From: Clostridium yunnanense
Lineage (GTDB): Bacteria > Bacillota > Clostridia > Clostridiales > Clostridiaceae
Reading direction: 5' to 3'
Assembly (NCBI RefSeq): GCF_016595795.1
Contig: NZ_JAENHN010000027.1
Location: 62,001 to 126,000 of the forward strand
Length of the DNA: 64,000 bases
The notes below the pieces were generated by a model that did not search any database, had not been told where the DNA came from, and saw only the letters and a list, made by a program, of their open reading frames with translations. Within the stretch, counting starts at the first letter, position 1, and each line of letters starts with the position of its first letter. Positions 41,115 through 50,445 of the stretch are shown in pieces. Made by a program: the position numbers and the translations under genes.

Positions 41115-41690
41115 TTGATTAAAAAAGGTGATCAGACTAGAGCTGAAATTATAGATAGTGCAAGGAAAATATTCTCTGTTAAGGGCTACTCAGCAACTAC
41201 AATGAAGGATTTTTGTGAAGAAACAGGGCTAAGCAGGGGCGGATTATACAGGCATTTCTCGTCAACAAAAGAGATTATGATTGCTATGCTTGATTCGGAT
41301 ATTATAAATTCAAGAATTCAAATAGAAAATGTTATATCTTCCGGCATGTCTCCGAAGGAAGTATTAAGATTGCTTCTGGAGGATCAAAAGGAAATAATAA
41401 AAGAAAGAGGTGGGGATTTAGAGCTGGCGATGTATGAATTTTGTAAAAGCGAAAAAGATCAGGAACATTATATAAATAATCGATTTACTTCCTCTGCTGA
41501 AATCATAAAAGGTATCTTAAAGTATGGACAGGAAAGGAATGAGTTTGTAGATTGCGATGCAAATGAAACAGCAAAGAGAATTATTTTCTTACTTGAGGGT
41601 ATAAGAATTTCCTCTAGTATTATGAATCTCTCTGAAGAACTGCTAGAGGAACAAGTTAATGGAATATTTAAAATGGTTGTTAAGCTTTAA
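41115..41690 (+). CDS. TetR-family repressor
   Basis: A 191-residue repressor. The N-terminal HTH reads TRAEIIDSARKIFSVKGYSA and FCEETGLSRGGLYRHFSSTK, the rest is a helical ligand-binding domain with RIIFLLEGIRISSSIM. TTG 41115, 9 bases after AAGGAG, fits the HTH position; the long frame from 41016 would start inside its own promoter. It is likely autoregulated through the two GACAC-type operators upstream and cotranscribed with the esterase gene 26 bases downstream. Confidence 0.88.
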   Translation: MIKKGDQTRAEIIDSARKIFSVKGYSATTMKDFCEETGLSRGGLYRHFSSTKEIMIAMLDSDIINSRIQIENVISSGMSPKEVLRLLLEDQKEIIKERGGDLELAMYEFCKSEKDQEHYINNRFTSSAEIIKGILKYGQERNEFVDCDANETAKRIIFLLEGIRISSSIMNLSEELLEEQVNGIFKMVVKL

Positions 41691-41716
41691 ATCAAAAATC
41701 TTGGGAGGAAAAAAAT

Positions 41717-42892
41717 ATGTTTGGTAACTTAAAGGAATTCCCAAAGCCATTTGGTAGCTTTGTAGTAGGGGTAACACAAATGGACTTTTTAGATGAAGGA
41801 AGAAAGGGAGTATTTGATTTTGCTAAGGATGAGTTAAGGAAAATACCAGCGAGAATCTATTATCCAGCTGATAGTAATGAGAATAAAGAGCATGAGTCCT
41901 ATGTAACTAAGGAAGAAGCTATAGCAGCAAAAAAGGGTTCCTTAGGGTTAATATCTATTGATAGCTTAAATATAAAAACTCATTGTTTTACTGATGTTAA
42001 AATATCCTCAAAACAAAAAAATTATCCTGTTATATTTTTTAATCATGGATATTTTTCTTATAGCAGTCAGAATACAGTATTATGCTCTGACTTGGCAAGC
42101 TGTGGTTATATTGTTGTATCTTTAGGACATCCTTATGAGTCAAGTGCAGTTAGATATAAAGATGGTAAAGTTATAGAAGCTAATAAGGAACTATTTAATG
42201 AATTTAAAAAGACAATGAGTAAAGATAATAAAGAGAAATTCAAAAATCTCCTTAAAAATGTGTATAGCGATGCTGAAGTAGTATCCGCTTCAGAAGCTTT
42301 TTATGAAAACTTTAAGGGTACTACAGTTTGGAATAACATTAAAATTTGGGCGGATGATACAAGATTTGTGGCAGATGAGCTATATAAACTAAACGACGGG
42401 AAAATACCATCTATGTTTGAGGGAAGATTAAACCTTGAACTAGGCTTTGGAATTACAGGACATTCCTATGGAGGTTGTACTGCTGCACAAGTTTGTCTCG
42501 AGGACGAAAGATTTAAATGCGGTATTAATTTAGATGCTCCTACCTATGGTGAATATAGGGACAAAGATATTAAAAAGCCATTTATGGTTTTAGGTAGTTA
42601 TCTTATTGAGAATTGTTCAAGGACTATTTATTTGAATAACTCTGAAGACAGCTATGCATTTATTATAAACAAAACTGAACATATGGACTTTACTGATTAT
42701 GTATTTTTCGCACATCAGACTAGATTCCTTGGACTACTTGGAAAAAGCAACATGTACCTTGTTAGAGATGTGATTTCTAATTATCATATAGACTTCTTTG
42801 ATAAATACTTATGCTGTGATGATAAGGTAGATTTAAAAAAGCATAAATTTACTGAAGTTAAAAGTCGTATTAAATATAAAAGCGTTGATTAA
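41717..42892 (+). CDS. PAF-acetylhydrolase/dienelactone-hydrolase-like esterase
   Basis: A 391-residue alpha/beta hydrolase. The oxyanion region is VIFFNHGYFSYSSQN, the nucleophile elbow GITGHSYGGCTAA (Ser near residue 250), a middle acid in NLDAPTYGEYRDKD, and the His in NKTEHMDFTDYVFF. This order fits plasma-type PAF acetylhydrolases and related bacterial esterases, which cleave short acyl esters. No signal peptide is seen. ATG 41717 follows GGGAGGAAAA. It forms an operon with the TetR gene. Confidence 0.78.
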   Translation: MFGNLKEFPKPFGSFVVGVTQMDFLDEGRKGVFDFAKDELRKIPARIYYPADSNENKEHESYVTKEEAIAAKKGSLGLISIDSLNIKTHCFTDVKISSKQKNYPVIFFNHGYFSYSSQNTVLCSDLASCGYIVVSLGHPYESSAVRYKDGKVIEANKELFNEFKKTMSKDNKEKFKNLLKNVYSDAEVVSASEAFYENFKGTTVWNNIKIWADDTRFVADELYKLNDGKIPSMFEGRLNLELGFGITGHSYGGCTAAQVCLEDERFKCGINLDAPTYGEYRDKDIKKPFMVLGSYLIENCSRTIYLNNSEDSYAFIINKTEHMDFTDYVFFAHQTRFLGLLGKSNMYLVRDVISNYHIDFFDKYLCCDDKVDLKKHKFTEVKSRIKYKSVD

Positions 42893-42941
42893 GAACAGAT
42901 TTATATTAACTGTTGAATTGAATAAAGATTTAATTAATAGT

Positions 42942-42975
42942 AAAGCACTATTCTTCGTGGGATGGGTGCTTTTTC
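42942..42975 (+). terminator. Terminator-like element, flanking copy B
   Basis: AAAGCAC ... GTGCTTTTT with ATTCTTCGTGGGATGG inside, nearly the same as the element at 40999. It ends the TetR-esterase operon. The rest of 42893-43305 shows no gene; a palindrome TACCATATAATGGTA lies near 43175. Confidence 0.7.
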
Positions 42976-43305
42976 TATTTGCCAGCAAGTTTTATATGAA
43001 AACAAAGAAATTTAATCCTGATATTTAATTTAGAAATAAATAGAGTATGTATAAGACTAATCAAATAGTAGGAAAAAGGAATTTATTAAATTACAGGAGG
43101 AATATAGATATTTAAAAATATCCAAACAGATAAATTTAATAGTTAGATTAAAATTTTCAAGTTTGATATAATTGTTATACCATATAATGGTAGATAATGT
43201 GGGGTATAAAGTTCCTTTATTATGAGTTATAAGGTGGTTGTATATATAATGATTAGATTTGCCAATGTAAAGGAATGTTCCTGCTTTAAAGAAGGTGGTT
43301 TAGAA

Positions 43306-44730
43306 ATGAATTTTAAATTAAAAAACTCCCTAAGAAAATTTTTAATAACCTTTGTAATATTAAGTTTAGCCATTTGTATTAGTGTACAGGCTGAAGTTAA
43401 TGATAATGACTTGAAAAATTTTAAAACTAAACTAGATGACAGAGTACCTAAGCTTTTGAAAAAGTATGATATAGCGGGGACTTCTATAGGACTTATAAGT
43501 GATGGTAAACTCACATATGTTCTAAATTATGGATCTAGTGATAAAAGTGAAAATAAACCAATAACTAATGATACAGTGTTTCAGGTAGGCTCTATATCTA
43601 AAAGTGTTGCAGCTGTATCAGTAATGCACTTAGTTCAAGAAGGAAAGCTTGATTTGGATGCTCCAGCTGAAAGGTACTTAACTCGCTGGCATATTCCTGA
43701 TTCAAAATACAATAAAGAAGATGTCACTATAAGGAGACTTTTAAGCCACACTGCAGGTATTTCAATTCAAGGTTATTACGGAACTGATCCAGATAAGAAG
43801 TTTCAAAACTTAGAAGAGTCTCTTTCAGATGGAGTTAAAGTTAAAGTTAAACCTGGAAGCGAGTATAGGTACTCAGGAGGAGGATATACAATACTTCAGC
43901 TTATCATGGAAGAGGTTACAAAGAAACCTTTTTATCAATATGCTAATGAAGAAATCTTAAATCCATTAGGCATGAAAAACAGCTCTTATGATGCTGAGTA
44001 TTTTCCTAAAACTATGTCAAAGGCCTATAGTTTTTTAGGAGAGAATATTCCAACATATAAATATACTGAAGCAACTGCGGCAGGATTAAAGACTACAGTT
44101 AGTGACTTTTCAAAATTCATGTTAGCTTGTATGACTGATGGAGCTGGAGTTATAAGCAAAGAAAATCTTAATATCATGTTTACTCCAGTTAAATCAGATT
44201 ACGGATTGGGATTTCTTAAAGAGACTTTATCTGATGGAACTACAGCTATATATCATGCTGGTGCTAATAGAGGATGGGAAGCTCAATTTGAGATGATACC
44301 TAGCAAGAAGGACGGAATAATTATTTTTACCAACAGCGACAATGGAATTGATATTATAAATGATGTGCTAAATCAGTGGAAGGGATATGAAACCGGGAAG
44401 ATTCCACCAATGTTTTATATGTATAAAGATATTGAACTTGTGGCCTTTGTTGCACTTATAGCAGCCATAATACTTTCAGTAATTTTAATGGTAGCTTTAT
44501 ATAGAAGTGTAAGGCAGGGTAAGAGAAGTTTTTCAAAAATTAAAGCTAAGTTTTTTATAAGATTTGGTATTGGAATGGTTATCCTGCTTGCATGGAGTGT
44601 GATTTTTTATGTGTTTAGAGCTGCTCTCTTAGTACCGTATGCAGCTAGAATGTCCACTTATGCAGTTTTGATACTTATATTTATAAATCTGATTTATGGA
44701 CTATTTCCAAAAACTAAGCTAAATATGTGA
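43306..44730 (+). CDS. Membrane-anchored serine beta-lactamase-like hydrolase
   Basis: A 474-residue protein with an N-terminal signal/anchor (about residues 12-32), an extracellular class C beta-lactamase/PBP4-like domain and three C-terminal hydrophobic helices (from about residue 380). Catalytic motifs: VGSISKSVAAVSVM with SxxK, RYSGGGYT with Y-S-G in place of YxN, and YHAGANRGW with HxG. Relatives include penicillin-binding esterases acting on D-Ala-D-Ala or teichoic acid D-alanyl esters. ATG 43306 with AAGGTGG is chosen over ATG 43222... whose frame lacks a signal-like start. Confidence 0.82.
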   Translation: MNFKLKNSLRKFLITFVILSLAICISVQAEVNDNDLKNFKTKLDDRVPKLLKKYDIAGTSIGLISDGKLTYVLNYGSSDKSENKPITNDTVFQVGSISKSVAAVSVMHLVQEGKLDLDAPAERYLTRWHIPDSKYNKEDVTIRRLLSHTAGISIQGYYGTDPDKKFQNLEESLSDGVKVKVKPGSEYRYSGGGYTILQLIMEEVTKKPFYQYANEEILNPLGMKNSSYDAEYFPKTMSKAYSFLGENIPTYKYTEATAAGLKTTVSDFSKFMLACMTDGAGVISKENLNIMFTPVKSDYGLGFLKETLSDGTTAIYHAGANRGWEAQFEMIPSKKDGIIIFTNSDNGIDIINDVLNQWKGYETGKIPPMFYMYKDIELVAFVALIAAIILSVILMVALYRSVRQGKRSFSKIKAKFFIRFGIGMVILLAWSVIFYVFRAALLVPYAARMSTYAVLILIFINLIYGLFPKTKLNM

Positions 44731-44755
44731 TTTGGCTTATATAGTGATAAAAATT

Positions 44756-44797
44756 AAAAATCAGCTTCACATTTCTCACTGTGAAGCTGATTTTTTT
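44756..44797. terminator. Strong (bidirectional) terminator
   Basis: AAAAATCAGCTTCAC pairs perfectly with GTGAAGCTGATTTTT around a 10-base loop. Runs of A before and T after make it usable from both sides, here between the + strand hydrolase and the minus-strand PfkB gene. Confidence 0.88.
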
Positions 44798-44840
44798 ATA
44801 TTACGTATATGGAATGTATGTTATCTATTCCGCTGAACTG

Positions 44841-44930
44841 ATAAAATACTTCAGTCATTGGACTCAAAATGAAGATTTAGATGGTTCTACGAATCTTTAT
44901 TTGGATAAATTCTAATATGAAGTAGTTTAT
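44841..44930. repeat. MITE-like element with CTTCA termini, copy 3
   Basis: ATAAAATACTTCA at the left and TGAAGTAGTTTAT at the right are imperfect inverted ends 90 bp apart. TTCTACGAATCTTTATTT, then GATAAATTCTAATATGAAG match, on the opposite strand, the left half of the element at 4536. Confidence 0.65.
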
Positions 44931-44941
44931 CTTTATATAAT

Positions 44942-45850
44942 TCATGGTTTCAATTTGGGAATTATCTGCCTAAAAACGTCAGCAGGTAGAAGGCTACCTC
45001 TTATCTCGACGACTTTAGCAGATATTTGATTGGCTATCTCAAGGCTTTTTATATTGGAATAGCCAAATTTCCTAGAAGCCATGAAGGCTCCAATATGAGA
45101 ATCGCCAGCACCTATTGTATCAACAACATTAGCTTTGATACCAGCGGCATGCTGTAGATGCTCACCATCATATAGATAGGAGCCATTTTCACCATCTGTT
45201 ACGATAATCAAATTATTTGTTAAGGAATAAAGCGTCTTAACAGCTGGTTCTAAAGTTTCTGTTTTCGTAAAGGTTAGAATTTCATCCATATTTAGATGAA
45301 TAGTTGGTGAAAGCTTGAAAATATCATCAAGCTTTTTTTTATCTATTAACGAGAATCTTGGACCAGGGGCAAAGAAAATTTGTAAATTCCTGTTTTCCTT
45401 AAGAAAAGATATAATTTTATTACCGGTGGATTCCTCAATCTCTAGGCCACAGATATAAACTTGGTCAAAATCCTCCATATTAATCCCATCAAGCCATGTA
45501 GGGTCAAAAGTGTATTCTGCACCGTGATATGATAGAAAGGTTCGTTCACCATTAGCTTCAACGTAACAATAACAACACCCGTTATCTTGATCTTTAACTC
45601 GGACAAATGGCGATAATCCTATTTCTTTAAGCTGCGAAGCCACATAATCTCCATAGATTCCAGTACCTATAGGTGAACAAAACACATGAGGGACTTCAAA
45701 CAGATTTGCTATGTTCTGTACATTAAAAGCACAACCGCCTATAGACATAGTTTGGCCATTTATGTGACAGTCTTCAGTGGTAGTTGGAAGTTTTTCTATA
45801 TTGATTATTATGTCCAGTACAGTAGATCCGATAATCAGTGTTTTTTTCAT
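44942..45850 (-). CDS. PfkB-family carbohydrate kinase
   Basis: A 302-residue ribokinase-type kinase. The N-terminus has MKKTLIIGSTVLDIIINIE and SIGGCAFNVQNIA (sugar-binding G-G motif); the C-terminal signature is VVDTIGAGDSHIGAFMA with the catalytic Asp. ATP would phosphorylate a sugar or nucleoside. ATG 45850 follows TAGGAGGTAACC. It lies 194 bases downstream of the GH130 phosphorylase gene on the same strand, so the sugar released by that enzyme may be its substrate. Confidence 0.87.
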   Translation of the reverse strand: MKKTLIIGSTVLDIIINIEKLPTTTEDCHINGQTMSIGGCAFNVQNIANLFEVPHVFCSPIGTGIYGDYVASQLKEIGLSPFVRVKDQDNGCCYCYVEANGERTFLSYHGAEYTFDPTWLDGINMEDFDQVYICGLEIEESTGNKIISFLKENRNLQIFFAPGPRFSLIDKKKLDDIFKLSPTIHLNMDEILTFTKTETLEPAVKTLYSLTNNLIIVTDGENGSYLYDGEHLQHAAGIKANVVDTIGAGDSHIGAFMASRKFGYSNIKSLEIANQISAKVVEIRGSLLPADVFRQIIPKLKP

Positions 45851-46044
45851 GGTTACCTCCTAAGCTTATGTGAAATAGTTTGTTGGATAATTATAGTATA
45901 GCATTTTTTGATGCATTTTGTATAAAACTAAAATCACAGGCACAATTCAAACTGACCTTCAGCATGTACTTGGGGGACGTACTAATTTAGTTGAGAAATA
46001 AACTTTACTGAAATAGATATCTAGGTTATTAAATTTGGTTATTA

Positions 46045-47265
46045 CTAAAACTTTTTACCATCTTTGTCGAATTGTCTTACATACTCTACAACATCCTTAA
46101 AATTCACCCACGCAATACCTACCTTTTGGTCCGCAGCACCATAGCTTAGGATAAGGGTATCATCCACTAAAACGCCGCCAGTAGTGAATAGACATGGACA
46201 AGGGAATTTGTCCGGTAGCTCCCATTTTTGGTGTGCATACATGAGCCTATCAGAGCAACGGTGAATAATTTCAGGAAAGTCATTATCAATCTCTTTCAAA
46301 ATCATAAAGGATTGGGTATATCCATAACCGGGATAGGTCTTACCGTGATACTGCAAAAGCCACTCTCCGTTTTTTAACTTTATAGGAGCCCAGCTGGCAC
46401 CAATACGCTCTTTCTCCCAATCAAAAATGCCTGTTGCTAATAATTTGTGTGTAGCCCTGGAAGTAGCCAAATCCTTTATATTCTCAGCAGCTGCAAGCAT
46501 TATTGAGGGAGTTTTATATCCTTTACCTGCTTCAAAACATTCAGGATTGTGAGGCCTATGGAGCATAACGTACTGAAGCTTACCGCGGATCTTCATTTTT
46601 TCTGGAAATAAGAACACGTCACGGTTGTCATCTATGTTAGGATCTGTAAGATTACATACGTAGGAAAAAGCCTTTTCATAGTCTTTGTTTTTTAGCTTTT
46701 CTAAATCCAGCTTAAAAAGAACTGTAGTGGTATCATTTTTATAAGCAGCCTTTCCAAAAATATTGTCTTCTTTTCTAGCCCAATTAGGCATGTTTTCAAA
46801 TCGTATGTCCATTCCTGCTAACTCAGCCTTCTTCCAGTATGGTCCTGGTGGAAACATACGGCAGGCTACTGACACATACAAATGTCCTTCTACTTCAAAA
46901 ATTCTTGGATCCTCTATACAACCATTGCTATAGTTGACTACTTTATTACCTTCATCATCAGTAGTATAAATTTTATCAGCCTCATATTCCATTGCTGGTG
47001 CTAATGCAGGCTTAGAGAAATCAGCCTCCCAAGTTTTGCCTAGGTCATTACTTTTTGCATACCCTAAAAAGATAGGATAGGGGTCAAGTCTACTGCCTTC
47101 CATCCTTTTGTGAGTCCAAGGGCCTGTGGCACGGAAAAGCATATGTAGTGTTTTTGTTTCTGAGTCCTTGACAATTGCAGGATTAAGTACCATTGTATCA
47201 GCCCATGGGCAACCCTCTATAGGCTCCAAAGCTGGTTTTGTGGAATAAATGAATTTTGGTTTCAT
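46045..47265 (-). CDS. GH130 beta-mannoside phosphorylase-like enzyme
   Basis: A 406-residue five-bladed beta-propeller enzyme of family GH130. MLFRATGPWTHKRMEGSRLD, then YPIFLGYAKSNDLGKTWEAD and CIEDPRIFEVEGHLYVSVAC (with the conserved E-D-P-R) are family blocks; a late GASWAPIKLKNGEWLLQYHG and LSYGAADQKVGIAWV are also typical. GH130 enzymes split beta-mannosides with phosphate, giving mannose 1-phosphate, e.g. from 4-O-beta-mannosyl-glucose or mannobiose. ATG 47265 is 9 bases after AAAAGGAGC. Divergent from an AraC regulator gene, the likely controller. Confidence 0.87.
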   Translation of the reverse strand: MKPKFIYSTKPALEPIEGCPWADTMVLNPAIVKDSETKTLHMLFRATGPWTHKRMEGSRLDPYPIFLGYAKSNDLGKTWEADFSKPALAPAMEYEADKIYTTDDEGNKVVNYSNGCIEDPRIFEVEGHLYVSVACRMFPPGPYWKKAELAGMDIRFENMPNWARKEDNIFGKAAYKNDTTTVLFKLDLEKLKNKDYEKAFSYVCNLTDPNIDDNRDVFLFPEKMKIRGKLQYVMLHRPHNPECFEAGKGYKTPSIMLAAAENIKDLATSRATHKLLATGIFDWEKERIGASWAPIKLKNGEWLLQYHGKTYPGYGYTQSFMILKEIDNDFPEIIHRCSDRLMYAHQKWELPDKFPCPCLFTTGGVLVDDTLILSYGAADQKVGIAWVNFKDVVEYVRQFDKDGKKF

Positions 47266-47561
47266 AAACAAATGCTCCTTTTCAAGTTAATCTTCATATT
47301 TGCAATGAAATAAATGGTTAAAATCGCAGTTCAATTATATTGAGTTAATATAAAGAGAATTTTTTTGTTATATTTAATAGCTTTATCTGATATATGTTTA
47401 TAAAATTTTCTTGCTATAAAAATTATAAAACTATATTAATCAACCAAATATCAGCAAATGGGACATTGTTTTTTATTTATGGCCCAAAAGTTAAAGGGAA
47501 ATGCACGGCAATGCAGAATATGTTTTATAGCATTTATTTATAAGTTCTAAGGAGCGAAGCT

Positions 47562-48452
47562 ATGAAACAAGGAACAACACAGCATAACATTGACTTGGAT
47601 ATAAAGATACCTTTGGGAAACATTGTAATTAACGTCTTTTGCGTCAATTATGAGGCGCCTATTCCAGGATGGGGTTACGGCAACCATTCCCACAGTAGCT
47701 ACGAATTGCATTTTATACCTTATGGTAGAGGAGTACTTAGGGTATCCAATAAGAAGTATGATATTGAACCAGGTATATTTTATCTTACTGGTCCTGGTGT
47801 GTTTCATAATCAAAAAGCAGAGCAACAGGATCCAATGTGCGAGTATTGTATTAATTTTGAATTCGAAGTGAAAAAAGTGGTACGTACTAAAAATAAATTA
47901 TATTTACAAGAAGAAATTGATGATATTCTTAACAGACTTCTTGCCACAAATTTTTGGTTTGGAAAGGATAAGTTTTCTACAACCCAATTATTTGAAAGAC
48001 TTATTTCAGAGATGGAAAATCAATGTGTAGGATATTACACTTATATTCAAAATCTTATATCACAGATTATATTAAATGCTCTTCGGTGTTATAGTCCTCA
48101 GGAGAAATCTGATTATTCCATTCCGAAGAAAATATTAAACGACTCCAGAAGGTATATCATCGACAAATATTTTGAACACATAGATAAGCCTTTATCTAGA
48201 AAGGAATTAGCAAGTACCATTGGTACCAGCATACGCCAACTTAACCGCATCCTACAAGAATATTATTCCATGAGCTTTAAAGAAAAGTTAGCTGTTAGTA
48301 GGCTAGAGCAGGCAAAATATCTACTTCTAAGCACTGATCTGCTCATACAGGATATAAGCTTTAAAACAGGTTTTTCAAGTCAGAGCTATTTCAACAAGGC
48401 ATTTAAAGAGTATTTTGGAACTTCTCCAGGAAAATACCGTAGTAGCCAATAA
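47562..48452 (+). CDS. AraC-family regulator with cupin sensor domain
   Basis: A 296-residue regulator: an N-terminal cupin (GYGNHSHSSYELHFIPYGRG with the paired His, then YDIEPGIFYLTGPGVFHNQ) that binds a sugar in relatives, and a C-terminal double HTH (LSRKELASTIGTSIRQLNRI, IQDISFKTGFSSQSYFNKAF). ATG 47562 follows AAGGAGCGAAGC. It diverges from the GH130-PfkB genes across a 296-base spacer that holds no other gene, and so probably activates mannoside use. Confidence 0.88.
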   Translation: MKQGTTQHNIDLDIKIPLGNIVINVFCVNYEAPIPGWGYGNHSHSSYELHFIPYGRGVLRVSNKKYDIEPGIFYLTGPGVFHNQKAEQQDPMCEYCINFEFEVKKVVRTKNKLYLQEEIDDILNRLLATNFWFGKDKFSTTQLFERLISEMENQCVGYYTYIQNLISQIILNALRCYSPQEKSDYSIPKKILNDSRRYIIDKYFEHIDKPLSRKELASTIGTSIRQLNRILQEYYSMSFKEKLAVSRLEQAKYLLLSTDLLIQDISFKTGFSSQSYFNKAFKEYFGTSPGKYRSSQ

Positions 48453-48613
48453 TAAATGGTTAGAGTGGTTTTATATGCAATATTTTAAATATAGGGCATT
48501 GTATGTAATACGTTTGGTACCATCATGTAAAGATGTATTACTTATTAAAAATGGATCATTTTGAACGTATAATAATTTAATTGGAAAATTAAAATGGCTG
48601 TGTTCCTCTTGTG

Positions 48614-48630
48614 GTTACAATTAACGTAAC
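48614..48630. promoter_or_regulatory. Candidate TetR operator, GTTAC type
   Basis: GTTAC-N7-GTAAC upstream of the TetR gene. The same half-sites occur twice upstream of the epimerase gene. Confidence 0.5.
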
Positions 48631-48703
48631 TTGAAACCTAAAACTAACAGTGATATAATTGAAAAATCAAATAAGAAAGAACATTTTATGAGAGGTAATG
48701 ACT

Positions 48704-49291
48704 TTGGATAAGATTTCGTTAGATAAAGAAATAATACTCAATGCAGCAGAAGAAGTTATTCGTCGTTTCGGACCAGAAAAAGCGAATATTTCTGACGTAG
48801 CAAAATCGTTAAAAGTTAGTCATGCTGCACTTTATAGATATTATAATGGAAAAACTGACCTTTGGAATGCTGTTACAGAACGCTGGCTTTCTAACTTGCA
48901 TGTTTCCTCAAAGGACATTTTAAAAGAAGATACTCCTGCTGATATTAAACTTTTTCGTTTACTTGAGGACTTTGCGGAAGCGAAGCGTCGCAGCTCCATC
49001 AGTGATCCAGAAATGTTTGCTAATTATCTTAAGCTAGCTCAAAGCTCAATGGTTGTAATTGAAAAGAGTATAGAAGATGGGATAAATAGTATTAAAGAGG
49101 TTATAGAGCAAGGAATTACAGAAGGTATATTTTTTGAAGAATTTCCTCAGCAAGCTGCAATAGCTGTATACCATGCAACCAGCGCTTTTATCCATCCAAA
49201 CTCATTTGAAGTTGCTGATCGAAAACAAAACATAGAATCTGTTATAAATCTTCTGATAAGAGGACTTAAAAATCCCAATACAATAAGCTAG
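48704..49291 (+). CDS. TetR-family repressor
   Basis: A 195-residue repressor with the N-terminal HTH ILNAAEEVIRRFGPEKANIS, VAKSLKVSHAALYRYYNGKT and a helical C-terminal domain of the YbiH/TetR_C type. TTG 48704 is 7 bases after GAGGT and is preferred; ATG 48698 is too close to that site. It probably controls itself and the epimerase-like gene beyond the terminator, since GTTAC...GTAAC sites are found before both. Confidence 0.87.
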   Translation: MDKISLDKEIILNAAEEVIRRFGPEKANISDVAKSLKVSHAALYRYYNGKTDLWNAVTERWLSNLHVSSKDILKEDTPADIKLFRLLEDFAEAKRRSSISDPEMFANYLKLAQSSMVVIEKSIEDGINSIKEVIEQGITEGIFFEEFPQQAAIAVYHATSAFIHPNSFEVADRKQNIESVINLLIRGLKNPNTIS

Positions 49292-49298
49292 AACTTTT

Positions 49299-49340
49299 AG
49301 CCCTTGGCATTCCTAATAGGATTGCTAAGGGCTTTTTTAT
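49299..49340 (+). terminator. Intrinsic terminator of the TetR gene
   Basis: AGCCCTTGGCATTCC pairs with GGATTGCTAAGGGCT and is followed by TTTTTTATTT. Confidence 0.88.
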
Positions 49341-49422
49341 TTGTATTCTAAGACTCTGATCAGACTTTAAAAAAGCATTCCACGCTGAAAGAAGGAATAA
49401 AATACTTTTAAAAAAATTACAG

Positions 49423-49503
49423 GTTACGAATATTATATATTGTAACATGTAATGCGATGTGATATTATTAAAACAATAAGTTACAAATAATAATAAATGT
49501 AAC
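49423..49503. promoter_or_regulatory. Two 24-bp operator copies before the epimerase gene
   Basis: GTTACGAATATTATATATTG-TAAC (49423-49446) and GTTACAAATAATAATAAATG-TAAC (49480-49503) have the same length and the same ends with A+T-rich interiors, centred 57 bases apart. They probably bind the TetR protein encoded just upstream. Confidence 0.65.
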
Positions 49504-49541
49504 TCGTAATATTAGTTCGATACTTTTAAGGAGGATTTTTT

Positions 49542-50372
49542 ATGCGTGTTTTTGTAACAGGAGCAACAGGTTATATAGGTTCCGAGGTTGTTAGAGAACT
49601 CATCGATGCTGGACATAAAGTAATTGGGTTAACACGCTCAGAAAAAGGAGCATTAAAATTAAAAGAAGCTGGAGCTGAAGTGCACCTAGGTTCACTTGAT
49701 GACTTAGAAAGTCTTCGCAGTGGTGGTGCTATTGCAGATGGAGTTATTCATCTGGCATTTAAGCATGATTTCTCGGATTTTGCGGGTTCACTTGCCACAG
49801 ATCTACAAGCAATTCAGGCTATAGGGGAAGTACTTGAGGGTACTGGTAAGCCATTTTTGACAACAGCTCATGCAAATGGTACTGCATCAGATAACGCAAC
49901 TTTGGAGCTTGCAAAGCGTGGAGTTAGAGCATCGGTAATCTCGCTTTCAACCTCTGTGCATGGGGAGGGCGATAAGGGATTTGTTCCTAGATTAATCAAT
50001 ATAGCTCGTGAAAAAGGTTTCTCTGCATACATTGGCGACGGGTCAAACCGCTGGCCAGCTGTACATCGCTTAGATGCTGCAAGACTTTTTCGTTTGGCAT
50101 TGGAAGCTGCTCCAGCAGGATCAAGACTGGATGGAGTTGGAGATGAGGGCATACCGTTCCGTGATATAGCAACTGTAATTGGTCGTCATTTGAACCTACC
50201 TGTGGTTAGTATTACACGTGAACAGGCAGAGGCTCACTTCGGTTTTCTAGGTCCAATTGCAGCTCTTGATTTAGCAAGGTCAAGTGTACAGACTAAAGAA
50301 CTCTTAGGTTGGAAACCAGAGAATCCTACCCTTATTGAAGATCTTGAACAGGGACACTATTTTGAAAAATGA
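49542..50372 (+). CDS. NAD(P)-binding SDR/epimerase-like protein
   Basis: A 276-residue extended SDR. MRVFVTGATGYIGSEVVREL is the nucleotide-binding loop, followed by AGAEVHLGSLDDLESLRSGG, VIHLAFKHDFSDF and, late, SNRWPAVHRLDAARLFRLAL. Relatives are about 290-300 long; a stretch between GKPFLTTAHANGTAS and LELAKRGVRASVISL is shorter than usual, at the region that normally holds the active-site Tyr, so activity is uncertain. The gene is clearly richer in G+C than the TetR gene beside it and was probably acquired. ATG 49542 follows AAGGAGG. Confidence 0.8.
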   Translation: MRVFVTGATGYIGSEVVRELIDAGHKVIGLTRSEKGALKLKEAGAEVHLGSLDDLESLRSGGAIADGVIHLAFKHDFSDFAGSLATDLQAIQAIGEVLEGTGKPFLTTAHANGTASDNATLELAKRGVRASVISLSTSVHGEGDKGFVPRLINIAREKGFSAYIGDGSNRWPAVHRLDAARLFRLALEAAPAGSRLDGVGDEGIPFRDIATVIGRHLNLPVVSITREQAEAHFGFLGPIAALDLARSSVQTKELLGWKPENPTLIEDLEQGHYFEK

Positions 50373-50445
50373 TTAGGGACAATATTAACTATATAAAGTA
50401 GTTATATAGATGATGCTGATTGTACCAAATAAGGGGGAATAGAAA

